A stretch of DNA of 64,000 nucleotides from the NCBI GenBank assembly GCA_038251315.1, contig JBBSBK010000003.1, forward strand, positions 8,227-72,226. Reading direction: 5' to 3'. The stretch's first letter is position 1, and each line of letters begins with the position of its first letter. Source of the DNA: JBBKXP01 sp038251315 (GTDB lineage Bacteria; Pseudomonadota; Alphaproteobacteria; Rhodobacterales; Rhodobacteraceae). Shown here in pieces: positions 11,708-20,355 of the stretch. The notes under the pieces were generated by a model that worked only from the letters and a program-made list of their open reading frames with translations, was not told the DNA's origin and did not search any database. The position numbers and the translations under genes were made by a program.

Positions 11708-12853
11708 ATGGCTCAGAAAACCCGCAGTATTTTCGAGGATGTCGGCACCACTCAAAAGGCGCGTGCCATTGCCACGGGCAGCATCGACCGTGCCAAGGGA
11801 TCGCGCCGTGCGGTGCGGGTCTGGCTGACGGTGCTGTTCGCCCTTGTCGTGGCGATCATCGCGGTGGGCGGCATGACCCGGCTCACCGACTCTGGCCTGT
11901 CGATCACCGAATGGGCCCCCATCGCGGGTGCGGTTCCGCCGCTGAACGAAGCTGACTGGCAGGCCGCGTTTACCGCCTATCAGGCCACTCCCGAGTTCCA
12001 GAAACAGAACGCCGCGATGACCCTCGCCGATTTTCAGTATATATTCTGGTGGGAATGGGGGCATCGGCAGTTGGGCCGCACGATCGGGCTGGTCTGGGCC
12101 GTGGGGTTCATCGTTTTCTGGGTCTTGGGCAAGATCCCGACAGGCTGGACCCGCCGCCTGCTGGTCGTCGGCGTCCTCATCGGGGCGCAGGGTGCTGTCG
12201 GCTGGTGGATGGTACGGTCTGGCCTGCAATCGGGGATGCTGGACGTGGCCAGCTACCGGCTTGCGACTCATCTGGGCATGGCGTTCGCGATTCTGGGCGT
12301 CATCGCATGGCAGGTTTTGCTGCTCGGCCGGCGCGAGGGCGATCTGATGCAGGCACGTCGCGCGGCTGAGATTCGGTTGTTCGGCCTGTCTACCGGCCTG
12401 ATGTATTTCGCGTTTCTGCAAGTGCTGCTGGGCGCACTGGTCGCGGGCATCGACGCCGGTCGCGCCTTTCCGACATGGCCGCTGATGGGCGACGGGTTTC
12501 TGCCGCCCGATCCGTTCTCGATCACGCCTCTCTGGCGCAATTTCTTCGAGGACGCGGGTCTGGTCCAGTTCATCCACCGGATGTCGGGCTATCTGCTGTT
12601 CATTTTCGGGGTGGTCGTCTGGCTGCGAGCGCGCGGATCGGCCAACGGGGCGACTCGTGGCGCATTCAACGCCGTGATGGTCATGTTCGTGGTGCAGATG
12701 GCTTTGGGCATTTTCACCGTGCTGTACAGCGCCCCGCTGCATATTGCGATCGTACATCAGCTGGGCGCAGTTCTGCTTTGGGTGTTGATCCTTCGCGGAC
12801 GGTTCCTCGCCCGCCACCCCAGTCCGCAATCCATCCGAGGCGCCCGCGCATGA
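11708..12853 (+). CDS. ctaA: Heme A synthase (COX15 family)
   Basis: A 381-residue integral membrane protein that oxidises the C8 methyl group of heme O to make heme A for aa3-type cytochrome oxidase. About eight membrane segments can be picked out, the first near LTVLFALVVAIIAVGGMTRL. Conserved heme-ligand histidines lie in WWEWGHRQLGR, RLATHLGMAF, FIHRMSG and IVHQLGAVLL. The sequence GGMTRLTDSGLSITEWAPI is the family hallmark. GGAGGC precedes ATG 11708. The stop overlaps the next start (ATGA at 12850-12853). No other oxidase gene is in the window. Confidence 0.95.
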   Translation: MAQKTRSIFEDVGTTQKARAIATGSIDRAKGSRRAVRVWLTVLFALVVAIIAVGGMTRLTDSGLSITEWAPIAGAVPPLNEADWQAAFTAYQATPEFQKQNAAMTLADFQYIFWWEWGHRQLGRTIGLVWAVGFIVFWVLGKIPTGWTRRLLVVGVLIGAQGAVGWWMVRSGLQSGMLDVASYRLATHLGMAFAILGVIAWQVLLLGRREGDLMQARRAAEIRLFGLSTGLMYFAFLQVLLGALVAGIDAGRAFPTWPLMGDGFLPPDPFSITPLWRNFFEDAGLVQFIHRMSGYLLFIFGVVVWLRARGSANGATRGAFNAVMVMFVVQMALGIFTVLYSAPLHIAIVHQLGAVLLWVLILRGRFLARHPSPQSIRGARA

Positions 12854-14319
12854 CCGCGTACGACGATCTGATCGCTTTTCAACGCGAAACCGAAGCCTTG
12901 TCTCAGGTGGCGGGGCGGCTGGGATGGGATCAAGAGACCATGATGCCCGCCGGCGCGACACCGCAGCGGGCCGAGGAACATGCCGCGATGGCCCATGTTC
13001 TGCACGCCCGCCGGGTCGATCCGCGGATCGGCGATTGGCTCGACACGGCGGAACCGGAAGGCGACGTGGCCGCCGCCAATCTGCGCCACATCCGCCGGTC
13101 CCATGACCGCACGCAAAAGGTGCCGGCGCGGTTGGCGTCGGAACTGGCCCGCACCACATCGCTGGCGCATCGGGTCTGGGCCGGCGCGCGGGCGGACGAG
13201 AATGTTGCGGCGTTCCTGCCGATACTGGCGCAGATCGTCACGCTGCGCCGGGAAGAGGCGGCATGTCTTGCGATGGGTGGCGATCTCTATGATGCGCTGC
13301 ACGACGACTATGAACCGGGCAGCAAATCGGCAGACCTTGCCGCGATGTTCGCGGCGTTGCGACCCCGGTTGGTCGCTCTGCGGGCGGCGTTGCTGGATGC
13401 CCCGGCACCACACCCCCTGATTGGCCATTTCGACGAGGCGGGACAATCGGCCTTGTCGGCGGAACTGGCCCAGGCTTTTGGCTATGACCTGACGCGCGGC
13501 CGGATCGACAAGGCGGTGCATCCTTTTTCGTCCGGGTCCGGCCTTGACGTGCGGATCACCACCCGCACCAACGCCGCCGATCCGTTCAACTGTTTCTATT
13601 CGACGATTCACGAGGTCGGCCATGCCGCCTATGAGCAGGGGATCGACGCCGAATATCTGCTGATGCCGCTCGGCGCGGGGGTATCGATGGGCGTGCACGA
13701 AAGCCAAAGCCGGATTTACGAGAACCAACTCGGACGCAGCCGCGCCTTTACCGGATGGCTTTATGGTCGGATGCGCGACACTTTCGGTGATTTCGGGATC
13801 GGGTCCGAGGATGCATTTTACGCTACCGTAAACCGGGTGTCGAACGGGTTCATTCGCACCGAAGCCGATGAAGTGCAGTATAACCTGCACGTGCTGCTGC
13901 GGTTCGATCTTGAACGGGCATTGATCAGCGGCGATCTGCTGGTTGGCGATCTGGAGGCGGCGTGGAACGACAGGTTCAAGGCCGATTTCGGCTTTGCAGT
14001 GGACCGGCCCAGCAACGGCGTCTTGCAGGACGTTCATTGGTCCGAGGGGCTGTTCGGCTATTTCCCGACCTATACACTGGGAAACGTCTATGCAGGTTGC
14101 CTGCATCAGGCGCTGCGGGCGGCGGTGCCGGGGCTGGACGCCGATCTGGAGCGGGGGGATACATCGGCGGCTACCCTGTGGTTGCGCGAAAACCTGCAGC
14201 GTCATGGCGGGCTGTACGAACCACGCGATACGATTGCCCGGGCGGCGGGCATGGCTCCGTCAGAGGCGCCGTTGCTCGATTACCTCGAAGCCAAGTTTCG
14301 GGGCATCTACGGGATCTAG
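12850..14319 (+). CDS. M32 family metallocarboxypeptidase (Taq-type)
   Basis: A 489-residue cytoplasmic zinc carboxypeptidase that removes C-terminal residues from peptides. The zinc motif HExxH appears as TIHEVGHAAYEQG (about residue 255), with a later GVHESQSRIYENQ block that supplies the third ligand (about 282). Other M32 features are LGWDQETMMP near the N-terminus and the DVHWSEGLFGYFPTYTLGN segment near residue 400. The length is that of the family. It is translationally linked to ctaA by a 4-bp overlap, a connection I cannot explain functionally. Confidence 0.93.
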   Translation: MTAYDDLIAFQRETEALSQVAGRLGWDQETMMPAGATPQRAEEHAAMAHVLHARRVDPRIGDWLDTAEPEGDVAAANLRHIRRSHDRTQKVPARLASELARTTSLAHRVWAGARADENVAAFLPILAQIVTLRREEAACLAMGGDLYDALHDDYEPGSKSADLAAMFAALRPRLVALRAALLDAPAPHPLIGHFDEAGQSALSAELAQAFGYDLTRGRIDKAVHPFSSGSGLDVRITTRTNAADPFNCFYSTIHEVGHAAYEQGIDAEYLLMPLGAGVSMGVHESQSRIYENQLGRSRAFTGWLYGRMRDTFGDFGIGSEDAFYATVNRVSNGFIRTEADEVQYNLHVLLRFDLERALISGDLLVGDLEAAWNDRFKADFGFAVDRPSNGVLQDVHWSEGLFGYFPTYTLGNVYAGCLHQALRAAVPGLDADLERGDTSAATLWLRENLQRHGGLYEPRDTIARAAGMAPSEAPLLDYLEAKFRGIYGI

Positions 14320-14360
14320 GGGGCGCTGCCCCCGTCCCGTGCCAGGACTCCCCCGGAGTT
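14319..14360 (+). repeat. GC-rich hairpin followed by a Rhodobacterales-like intergenic motif
   Basis: Immediately after the carboxypeptidase stop lies GGGGGC-GCT-GCCCCC (14319-14333), followed by a CTCCCCCGGAGTTT stretch around 14348-14361. This resembles a palindromic intergenic element that I recall as frequent in Rhodobacteraceae. There is no proper T tract. The next gene is convergent, so the hairpin may help end transcription. No second full copy is visible in this window. Confidence 0.4.
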
Positions 14361-14379
14361 TAGGAGACCAAAGAAGGGG

Positions 14380-15159
14380 TTATTGCTCCCAAGTTGGTGG
14401 CCGCTTGCCAAGGAACGCATTGATCCCTTCGTCGGTGTCCGGGTTCAGCATGTTGGCGGTCATTCTGTCACTGGCAAGCGCGTAGGCGGCGGAGGTGTCC
14501 AGCGCGATCTGGTCGTAGAACCCCCGCTTGCCAATCCTGACCGCGCTGCCGAGCTTTGCGGCGACGGTATTGGCCAGTTCGGCGGTGGCGGACGCCAGAT
14601 CGGCGGCGGGCACGGCGCGGTTGATCAGGCCAAGGGTCGTCGCCTCGGTCGCGTCGATCAAGCGACCCGTCGTCAGCATTTCGAACGCTGCCTTGCGGGG
14701 CACCACGCGGGTCAGGGCGACCATCGGGGTTGAACAGAACAGGCCGATGTTGACGCCGTTGACGCCAAAGCGGGTCGTGTCGGCGGCCACGGCCATGTCG
14801 CAGGTCGCGACCAACTGGCAGCCGGCGGCGACGGCGACGCCGTGAACTTGGGCGATGACAGGTTGCGGAATCGATTGAATCTTCAACATCAGGCGGGAAC
14901 AGCGGGCGAACAGATCGGCGAAATAGGCGGCCCCCTTGTCAGCGGCCTGCCGTCCGGCCTGCATTTCTTTCAGGTCGTGCCCGGCGCAAAACGCCTTGCC
15001 GGTTCCCGACAGGATAACCGCGCGAATGGTTCGGTCGTCGGCGATGGTGTCGAATGCGCTTTGCAATGCCGCCAGCATGTCGTTGGACAGGGCATTGAGC
15101 CGCTCAGGCGCATTCATCGTCAGATGGGCGACGGCCCCGGTGTCGTCACGGTCCAGCAT
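14380..15159 (-). CDS. Crotonase-fold protein annotated as enoyl-CoA hydratase, catalytic Glu residues absent
   Basis: A 259-residue crotonase superfamily protein. Oxyanion-hole regions are present (AFCAGHDLKEM near 57, HGVAVAAGCQL near 106). The two glutamates that activate water in true enoyl-CoA hydratases are not: the first falls at Gln115 (GCQLVATCD) and the second lies in a segment reading GVNGVNIGLFCS. This matches the ECHDC3-like branch, whose members are widespread in Roseobacters and whose reaction is uncertain. The stop (14380) faces the carboxypeptidase. The gene is divergent from a thioesterase-like gene 61 bp away, which suggests CoA-ester chemistry. Confidence 0.85.
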   Translation of the reverse strand: MLDRDDTGAVAHLTMNAPERLNALSNDMLAALQSAFDTIADDRTIRAVILSGTGKAFCAGHDLKEMQAGRQAADKGAAYFADLFARCSRLMLKIQSIPQPVIAQVHGVAVAAGCQLVATCDMAVAADTTRFGVNGVNIGLFCSTPMVALTRVVPRKAAFEMLTTGRLIDATEATTLGLINRAVPAADLASATAELANTVAAKLGSAVRIGKRGFYDQIALDTSAAYALASDRMTANMLNPDTDEGINAFLGKRPPTWEQ

Positions 15160-15220
15160 GGTCTTGTTCCCCTTGCGATTTCAGGCCAAGTCTAGGGCAG
15201 CACGCAAGGCATGGAAAGCA

Positions 15221-15649
15221 ATGACACTGGCAATGGACAAGGCGGCGCTGCGGGCCTTCATGGCAAGGGATTTCGCCCAGATCGCCGATCATTTTGTTGT
15301 CGAGGCAGCGTCGGAAACTGGCGTGACCCTGCGTTTGCGGGTCGCCGATCAGCATTTGCGTCCCGGCGGCACGGTGTCGGGGCCGACGATGTTCGGGCTG
15401 GCCGATGTGGCGATCTACCTCGCGATCCTGTCACGGATCGGGCCGGTCGCGCTGGCGGTGACGACGAACGCCTCGATCGATTTCATGCGCAAGCCTGCTG
15501 CGGGTGCAGACCTGACGGCGCGGGCCGAAGTGCTGAAACTGGGACGCACGCTGGCGGTCGGGTCCGTGTTGATCCACAGTGCGGGGCAGAGTGATCCGGT
15601 TGCGCGGGCCAGCATGACCTATGCGATCCCGCCAAAATCTGTGGGGTAA
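15221..15649 (+). CDS. PaaI/hotdog-fold thioesterase
   Basis: A 142-residue hotdog-fold protein likely to hydrolyse an acyl-CoA thioester. The PaaI-type core RPGGTVSGPTMFGLADVAIYLAI (about 47-69, with a split active-site helix) and the strand TNASIDFMRKPAAGADLTA (about 82-100) are evident. GGAAAG sits upstream of ATG 15221; an internal ATG at 15233 is a weaker alternative. It is divergent from the crotonase-like gene with a 61-bp shared promoter region. rplM begins after a 138-bp gap carrying its own promoter. Confidence 0.85.
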   Translation: MTLAMDKAALRAFMARDFAQIADHFVVEAASETGVTLRLRVADQHLRPGGTVSGPTMFGLADVAIYLAILSRIGPVALAVTTNASIDFMRKPAAGADLTARAEVLKLGRTLAVGSVLIHSAGQSDPVARASMTYAIPPKSVG

Positions 15650-15706
15650 ATAGATACCTAATTTACAAGTCATTGAAATCAAATGCATATACGGTTCGCA
15701 AGTGGC

Positions 15707-15734
15707 TTGACGCTGCGAACGCAGGCCTTATACA
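15707..15734 (+). promoter_or_regulatory. Sigma-70 promoter for rplM-rpsI
   Basis: TTGACG (15707-15712) and TATACA (15729-15734) are spaced by 16 bp, an excellent housekeeping match for this GC-rich genome. It lies about 55 bp before the rplM start. Confidence 0.8.
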
Positions 15735-15787
15735 CCGCCCATCCGACTGACGGGCCGCATCTGGCCCCCGAAATCATCTGGTGAGAT

Positions 15788-16249
15788 ATGAAAACCTTTA
15801 CCGCTACCCCGGCGGATATCGACAAGAAATGGATCCTGATCGACGCCGAAGGCGTGGTTCTGGGCCGTCTTGCGTCGATCATCGCCATGCGCCTGCGCGG
15901 CAAGCACAAGCCGTCGTTCACGCCCCACATGGACATGGGCGACAACGTCATCGTGATCAACGCCGAAAAAGTGCAGATCACTGGTAACAAGCGGGAAGAG
16001 CGCAACTATTGGCACACCGGTCATCCGGGCGGGATCAAGTTCCGCACTACCGGCCAGTTGCTTGACGGTGCCCACCCCGAACGTGTGGTGATGCAGGCCG
16101 TCAAGCGGATGCTGCCCGGCAACAAACTGTCGCGCGTGCAGATGACCCATCTGCGCGTCTTCGCAGGCACAGCACACGGCATGGAAGCCCAAAAGCCCGA
16201 CGTTCTGGATGTTGCATCCATGAACAAAAAGAACACGAGGACCGCATAA
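15788..16249 (+). CDS. rplM: 50S ribosomal protein L13
   Basis: A 153-residue L13, an early-assembling large-subunit protein. It shows [20 protein letters not shown] near the N-terminus, [18 protein letters not shown], and [12 protein letters not shown]. It carries the slight N-terminal extension common in alphaproteobacteria. The start at 15788 follows the promoter at 15707-15734. rpsI starts 1 bp after its stop, the standard L13-S9 operon, so the two subunits are made in equal amounts. Confidence 0.98.
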   Translation: MKTFTATPADIDKKWILIDAEGVVLGRLASIIAMRLRGKHKPSFTPHMDMGDNVIVINAEKVQITGNKREERNYWHTGHPGGIKFRTTGQLLDGAHPERVVMQAVKRMLPGNKLSRVQMTHLRVFAGTAHGMEAQKPDVLDVASMNKKNTRTA

Positions 16250-16250
16250 C

Positions 16251-16745
16251 ATGGCCGAACAAATCAATTCGCTCGAGGAATTGGGTGCCGCCACGGGTGT
16301 CGTCGCCGATGCCCCCGTCGCCGTCGTAATGACCCCCCGCGAACCCCAGCGCGACGACTTGGGCCGCGCATATGCCACGGGCAAGCGCAAGGATGCGGTC
16401 GCCCGCGTCTGGATCCGTCCCGGTTCGGGCAAGGTGTCGGTCAACGGCAAGGCCATGAACGCGTATTTCGCGCGTCCGGTTTTGCAGATGATCCTTGCCC
16501 AGCCGTTCACCATCGCCGGTGTCACCGGCCAGTTCGACGTTGTCGCCACCGTCAAGGGCGGCGGGTTGTCGGGGCAGGCGGGGGCAGTCAAGCACGGGGT
16601 TTCCAAAGCCTTGCAGCTTTACGATCCGTCCCTGCGCCCAGCACTGAAAGCCGCCGGTTTCCTGACCCGCGACAGCCGCGTCGTGGAACGCAAAAAATAC
16701 GGCAAGGCCAAGGCCCGCAAAAGCTTCCAGTTCTCCAAGCGATAA
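16251..16745 (+). CDS. rpsI: 30S ribosomal protein S9
   Basis: A 164-residue S9 that contacts P-site tRNA through its C-terminal tail. The core begins at [18 protein letters not shown] (about 38), after an Ala/Glu-rich N-terminal extension of about 37 residues typical of Rhodobacterales. It ends in the basic tail [19 protein letters not shown], with the terminal KR that reaches the P site. It directly follows rplM, and a strong terminator at 16765-16796 closes the operon. Confidence 0.98.
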   Translation: MAEQINSLEELGAATGVVADAPVAVVMTPREPQRDDLGRAYATGKRKDAVARVWIRPGSGKVSVNGKAMNAYFARPVLQMILAQPFTIAGVTGQFDVVATVKGGGLSGQAGAVKHGVSKALQLYDPSLRPALKAAGFLTRDSRVVERKKYGKAKARKSFQFSKR

Positions 16746-16764
16746 GTTTGGCAGCTGGTATCGA

Positions 16765-16796
16765 AAAGGGGCGGCGCCGCAAGGGCCGCCCTTTTT
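16765..16796 (+). terminator. Rho-independent terminator of rplM-rpsI
   Basis: GGGCGGC (16769-16775) pairs with GCCGCCC (16785-16791), flanked by AAA and TTTTT runs that lengthen the stem. The poly-T follows directly, and the structure ends just after the rpsI stop at 16745. It may also serve the convergent TetR gene. Confidence 0.88.
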
Positions 16797-16834
16797 CGTG
16801 GGCCATTGTCGCGGTCAGGACAGTGCTGCGGTGT

Positions 16835-17452
16835 TTACCCATCCGCCTTGATCAGCCCCAACCCCCGCAGATAAATCCCGATCCCGCTTTCCAGCAAGTC
16901 CTCGGGCGGGAACGGTGATTTCGTCCCCGGCGACCCTCGCGCGAACAACTCGACCACCCCGTGCGACAGCGCCCAGATATGCGCCGTCACCATCTGCACC
17001 GGGGGGCGTCGGTCTGGCGGCATGTGCGCCGTCAGCGCTCGGGCCGCGGTCTCCAGCACCCGCATCGCCCGCGTTGCTGCCGCGTTCAGTTCCGGGGTCC
17101 GCTGTATTGAAATGCCGCTTTCGAACATCGCGACGTAATGACCGGGATAGCGCCGCGCAAAGGCCAAATATGCGCGCCCCGTCGCCTCGAACGCGGCCAG
17201 CGCGGATGGCTGACCGTTGCCATAGGCATGTTCCATCAGATCGGCGAAAATCTCGTAACCCTGCAATGCGGCCTCGGCGATCAGGTCTTCACGCCCCTCG
17301 AAATGGCGATAGACCGCCGCCGGGGTCACACCCGCCTCGCGCGCGGCTTCGGACAGGGTAAATCCGGTTGGCCCGCGCACCTCGATCAGGCGCAGGCAGC
17401 CCATGACAAGTGCCTCGCGCAGGTTGCCGTGATGATAGCCCTGTTTAGCCAT
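16835..17452 (-). CDS. TetR/AcrR family transcriptional regulator
   Basis: A 205-residue repressor-type protein. The helix-turn-helix spans roughly 10-55 (YHHGNLREALVMGCLRLIEV, then GVTPAAVYRHFEGREDLIAEAA). The C-terminal half is a ligand-binding domain of the TetR_C WHG type (about 80-190; HGVVELFARG). The start is ATG 17452, inside the end of ppk2, so it is probably co-transcribed with that gene (8-bp overlap). Its ligand and targets are not evident. It ends convergent with the rpsI terminator. Confidence 0.88.
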   Translation of the reverse strand: MAKQGYHHGNLREALVMGCLRLIEVRGPTGFTLSEAAREAGVTPAAVYRHFEGREDLIAEAALQGYEIFADLMEHAYGNGQPSALAAFEATGRAYLAFARRYPGHYVAMFESGISIQRTPELNAAATRAMRVLETAARALTAHMPPDRRPPVQMVTAHIWALSHGVVELFARGSPGTKSPFPPEDLLESGIGIYLRGLGLIKADG

Positions 17453-18314
17453 TCCAGAGGTGGGGCCCGCCCGCAATCTGTGGATCAACCTTGCCCAGCC
17501 GTTTAGCATCTTTGCGGGTGTAATCAAGCTGGCACAGAACCGCACGGATCGCGTTGACCCGTGCGCGGCGTTTGTCATCGGCGCGCACCAGCGTCCAGGG
17601 CGCGTGTGCGGTATGGGTGCGGGTCAGGGTATCGTCGATGGCGTCGGTATAGGCATCCCATTTGGGCAGGCCGTTCACGTCGATCGTCGACAGTTTCCAT
17701 TGCTTGAGCAGGTCTTTTTCGCGGTCCAGAAACCGTTTCAATTGTGTCGCCCGGCCAATGTTGAGCCAAATCTTGAACAGCAGGATGCCATCGTCAACCA
17801 AGGCCTTTTCAAAACCCGGCACCTGTGCGAACCATTTTTCGCGCTGCGCGGGTGTGCAAAACCCGAACACCTGTTCGACGACACCGCGGTTGTACCAGCT
17901 ACGGTCAAAAAATACGATCTCGCCCGTTGTTGGCAATTGGTCGATATAGCGTTGGAAATACCACTGTCCGGCCTCGGTTTCGGTCGGTTTGGTGAGGGCG
18001 ACGACGCGCGCATAGCGGGGGTTCAGGTTGGCCTGAAACCAGTTGATCGTGCCGCCCTTGCCCGCCGCGTCTCGCCCCTCGAACACGATAACCATGCGCT
18101 GCCCGGTTTCGCGCACCCAGGCCTGCACGCGGGCCAGTTCGATCTGAAGGTCGTCCATCGCCTTTTCATAGGCTTTTTTGTTCCATTCTTCGGCATAGGG
18201 AAAATCGGGGTTGTAGACATCATCGCCATCGGCGTCGCGGATCGTCTTGCGCACGTCGTCGGGTGCTTCGGTTTCGAAATACCGGCTGATCGCGCCGTCA
18301 AATGGCAGTTCCAT
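17445..18314 (-). CDS. ppk2: Polyphosphate kinase 2
   Basis: A 289-residue single-domain PPK2, which moves phosphate between polyphosphate and nucleoside di- or triphosphates. The Walker A block reads FEGRDAAGKGGTI (about residue 80) and the lid/Walker B region FFDRSWYNRGVVEQV (about 135). Other family segments are PRYARVVALTKPTETE and SWYNR followed by FGFCT. Length fits class I PPK2, in which GTP or ATP is made from GDP or ADP; the exact nucleotide cannot be read from the sequence. It overlaps the TetR gene and lies 45 bp below the alpha/beta hydrolase gene. Confidence 0.94.
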   Translation of the reverse strand: MELPFDGAISRYFETEAPDDVRKTIRDADGDDVYNPDFPYAEEWNKKAYEKAMDDLQIELARVQAWVRETGQRMVIVFEGRDAAGKGGTINWFQANLNPRYARVVALTKPTETEAGQWYFQRYIDQLPTTGEIVFFDRSWYNRGVVEQVFGFCTPAQREKWFAQVPGFEKALVDDGILLFKIWLNIGRATQLKRFLDREKDLLKQWKLSTIDVNGLPKWDAYTDAIDDTLTRTHTAHAPWTLVRADDKRRARVNAIRAVLCQLDYTRKDAKRLGKVDPQIAGGPHLWNG

Positions 18315-18359
18315 GTTCGCGTCCTTGATGTTCGGCTTTACTATGGGGCTGCGCAGGCT

Positions 18360-19337
18360 TTAGCGCAATCCGGCCCGCGTGGCGGCGCGGTCGATGGCAG
18401 CAACGACCTGATCGGCAGAGACGTGATGCGGCATGTGGCCGATACCCCCCAGCACGACAAGGTTCGCCCCGGCGATCTGCTGACTGAGCGGGATCGAATG
18501 GATATCAAGCGGCACGATGGTGTCGGCGTCGCCGTGGACGATTTCGACTGGCACGGTGATCTCGCCATATCGCGCAGATTGTACGACCATATGTGGGCGC
18601 AGCCCGTTTACCTGACGCGCATTGGCGCGCAGGCTCGACCGGCGGATGGCAACGCGCGGTTCGATGAAGTCGGCGTATCCAGCGGGCGCCGTCTGGGGCG
18701 TAAAGACCCCGTTGGCGGCCTGTTCCAGATAGCTGTCGGGGACCAAGGCGGTGATGATCGGTGCCAGGATTGCGCCCCCGATCAGCGATCCGTTGACCCG
18801 GTAAAGCCAGTCGAGCTGACCCGGCCAAGGCTGTGATACGCCAGAGATATCGACCACAGCCGCGATGTTGTCGGGGCGTTCCAGCGCCCAGGCAAGGGCG
18901 ACCGCCCCGCCATAAGATTGACCCAGCACGATGGGCTTGTCGGCCCCCAGTTGCGCGGCGGCGGCCTGCAAAAGTATTGCCTGTTGTGCTGGTGTATCAG
19001 CGCAGGTGGTGAACGCTCCGGTGCAGTCGGGATCGGCGTCCGTGAACCCCATTCCCGGCCGATCGAACGCGATGACGCGGTAGCGGTCAGTCAGGAGCGG
19101 GATCAGGGTGAACTGCATGTCCCGAATGTTGCCGCTGGCGCCGTGGATCAACACCAGATCGGGGCCGGTCCCGGTGACAAGCGCATGCACCTGACGGCCA
19201 TTCACGGTGACGAATTGCCCGCCGGGCGTGACGTCGGCCGCAATCGCCGCCTCGCGCCGGGCGGCGAGGATCTGCACCACGACGATGGCCACCACGACGA
19301 CGCTGACAATGACAGCAAGAACGGTTCTGGTCGTCAT
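18360..19337 (-). CDS. Alpha/beta hydrolase with N-terminal membrane anchor
   Basis: A 325-residue alpha/beta-hydrolase. Residues 7-23 (LAVIVSVVVVAIVVVQIL) are one membrane anchor, so the domain should face the periplasm. It has the oxyanion motif HGASG (about 69), VIAFDRPGMGF (about 90), the nucleophile elbow GQSYGG (about 139), an acid in HGDADTIVP (about 273) and the catalytic histidine in GGIGHMPHH (about 302). The substrate is not evident; it could be an esterase or haloalkane/epoxide-type hydrolase. It lies 45 bp before ppk2 on the same strand, 73 bp after metA. Confidence 0.85.
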   Translation of the reverse strand: MTTRTVLAVIVSVVVVAIVVVQILAARREAAIAADVTPGGQFVTVNGRQVHALVTGTGPDLVLIHGASGNIRDMQFTLIPLLTDRYRVIAFDRPGMGFTDADPDCTGAFTTCADTPAQQAILLQAAAAQLGADKPIVLGQSYGGAVALAWALERPDNIAAVVDISGVSQPWPGQLDWLYRVNGSLIGGAILAPIITALVPDSYLEQAANGVFTPQTAPAGYADFIEPRVAIRRSSLRANARQVNGLRPHMVVQSARYGEITVPVEIVHGDADTIVPLDIHSIPLSQQIAGANLVVLGGIGHMPHHVSADQVVAAIDRAATRAGLR

Positions 19338-19410
19338 CGGGGTATTCCTTGCCTTTGTCTGGGTGCCTGAGATAGCCGGATTCGCGTGCAAAACCAGCGC
19401 TATCGCCGCG

Positions 19411-20352
19411 TCAGGTGCGCCAATCGGTGCGTTTGCTGCCGATCTCGGCCAGATCAAAGGGCGTGGTCAGGTAGGTTTCGGAAATCCAGTTGCCGTAAAG
19501 CAGATGCGCGTGGCTGCGCCAGCGGTTCTGCGGTTTGCGCGCCGGGTCGTTGTCGGGATAATAGTTGGCAGGCACATTGATCGGCACACCTGCGGCAACA
19601 TCGCGGTCGTATTCCTGTTTCAGCGTGTCACTGTCGTATTCGAAATGGTTGAAGATATACAGGGCGCGGTGCTCCGCATCTTCGACCAAACAGGGGCCGG
19701 TGTCGGCGCTGTCGATCAGCACCTTGAGGCCCGCACCTTCGATCTCGGGGCGCTGCATTTCGGTCCAGCGGCTGACGGGGATCACCATATCGTCGGAAAA
19801 TCCGCGCAGGTAGGGCGATGTAGGGTCGCAGTTGGTGTGGCGGACACAGCCGAACGCCTTGGCGTCGAGCAGGTGTTTGGGCACGTTGTGGAAATGATTG
19901 ATCATCGCCATGCCACCCCAGCAAACGCCGAATGTGGAATGCACATGGGTCTGGGTCCAGTCCATGACCTGCATCAGCTCTGCCCAGTAAGTCACCTGAT
20001 CGAAGGGTAAATGCTCTATCGGTGCGCCGGTGATGATCACCCCGTCGAACTTTTCGCCGCTCGTCACGACCTCGCAAAAGGGGCGATAGAAGGCCTCCAT
20101 ATGGTCGGCCCCGGTGTTTTTACTTTCGTGGTCGGACATGCGGATCAGGCTGAGTTCCACCTGCAATGGCGTCGCCCCGATCAGCCGCGCGAACTGGTTT
20201 TCGGTCTGGATCTTCTTGGGCATCAGGTTCAGCAACCCGATGCGCATGGGTCGGATATCCTGCTTGTCGGCGGTATCCTCGGGCATGACCATGACGCCTT
20301 CGCGCTTCAATACGCTATAGGCGGGCAGCGATGCGGGGAGCTTGATGGGCAT
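19411..20352 (-). CDS. metA: Homoserine O-acyltransferase MetA (probably acetyl-CoA specific)
   Basis: A 313-residue MetA, the first committed enzyme of methionine synthesis, which acylates homoserine. The catalytic Cys is in [10 protein letters not shown] (about 144), and His 236 and Glu 238 are in FNHFEYD. The acyl-specificity position lies in [17 protein letters not shown]: a Glu (about 113) sits where E. coli has Gly, the residue associated with acetyl-CoA rather than succinyl-CoA use. It begins 3 bp after the stop of the P-loop ATPase gene, so both share a transcript. No SAM-II or other methionine riboswitch precedes the pair. Confidence 0.93.
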   Translation of the reverse strand: MPIKLPASLPAYSVLKREGVMVMPEDTADKQDIRPMRIGLLNLMPKKIQTENQFARLIGATPLQVELSLIRMSDHESKNTGADHMEAFYRPFCEVVTSGEKFDGVIITGAPIEHLPFDQVTYWAELMQVMDWTQTHVHSTFGVCWGGMAMINHFHNVPKHLLDAKAFGCVRHTNCDPTSPYLRGFSDDMVIPVSRWTEMQRPEIEGAGLKVLIDSADTGPCLVEDAEHRALYIFNHFEYDSDTLKQEYDRDVAAGVPINVPANYYPDNDPARKPQNRWRSHAHLLYGNWISETYLTTPFDLAEIGSKRTDWRT

Positions 20353-20355
20353 CTT

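Noticed and set aside
10901..13159. Long minus-strand open frame opposite trmJ and ctaA
   Set aside because: Lies antisense to well-supported genes, is rich in Arg/Pro/His/Gln, and shows no domain; a shadow of high-GC codon use.
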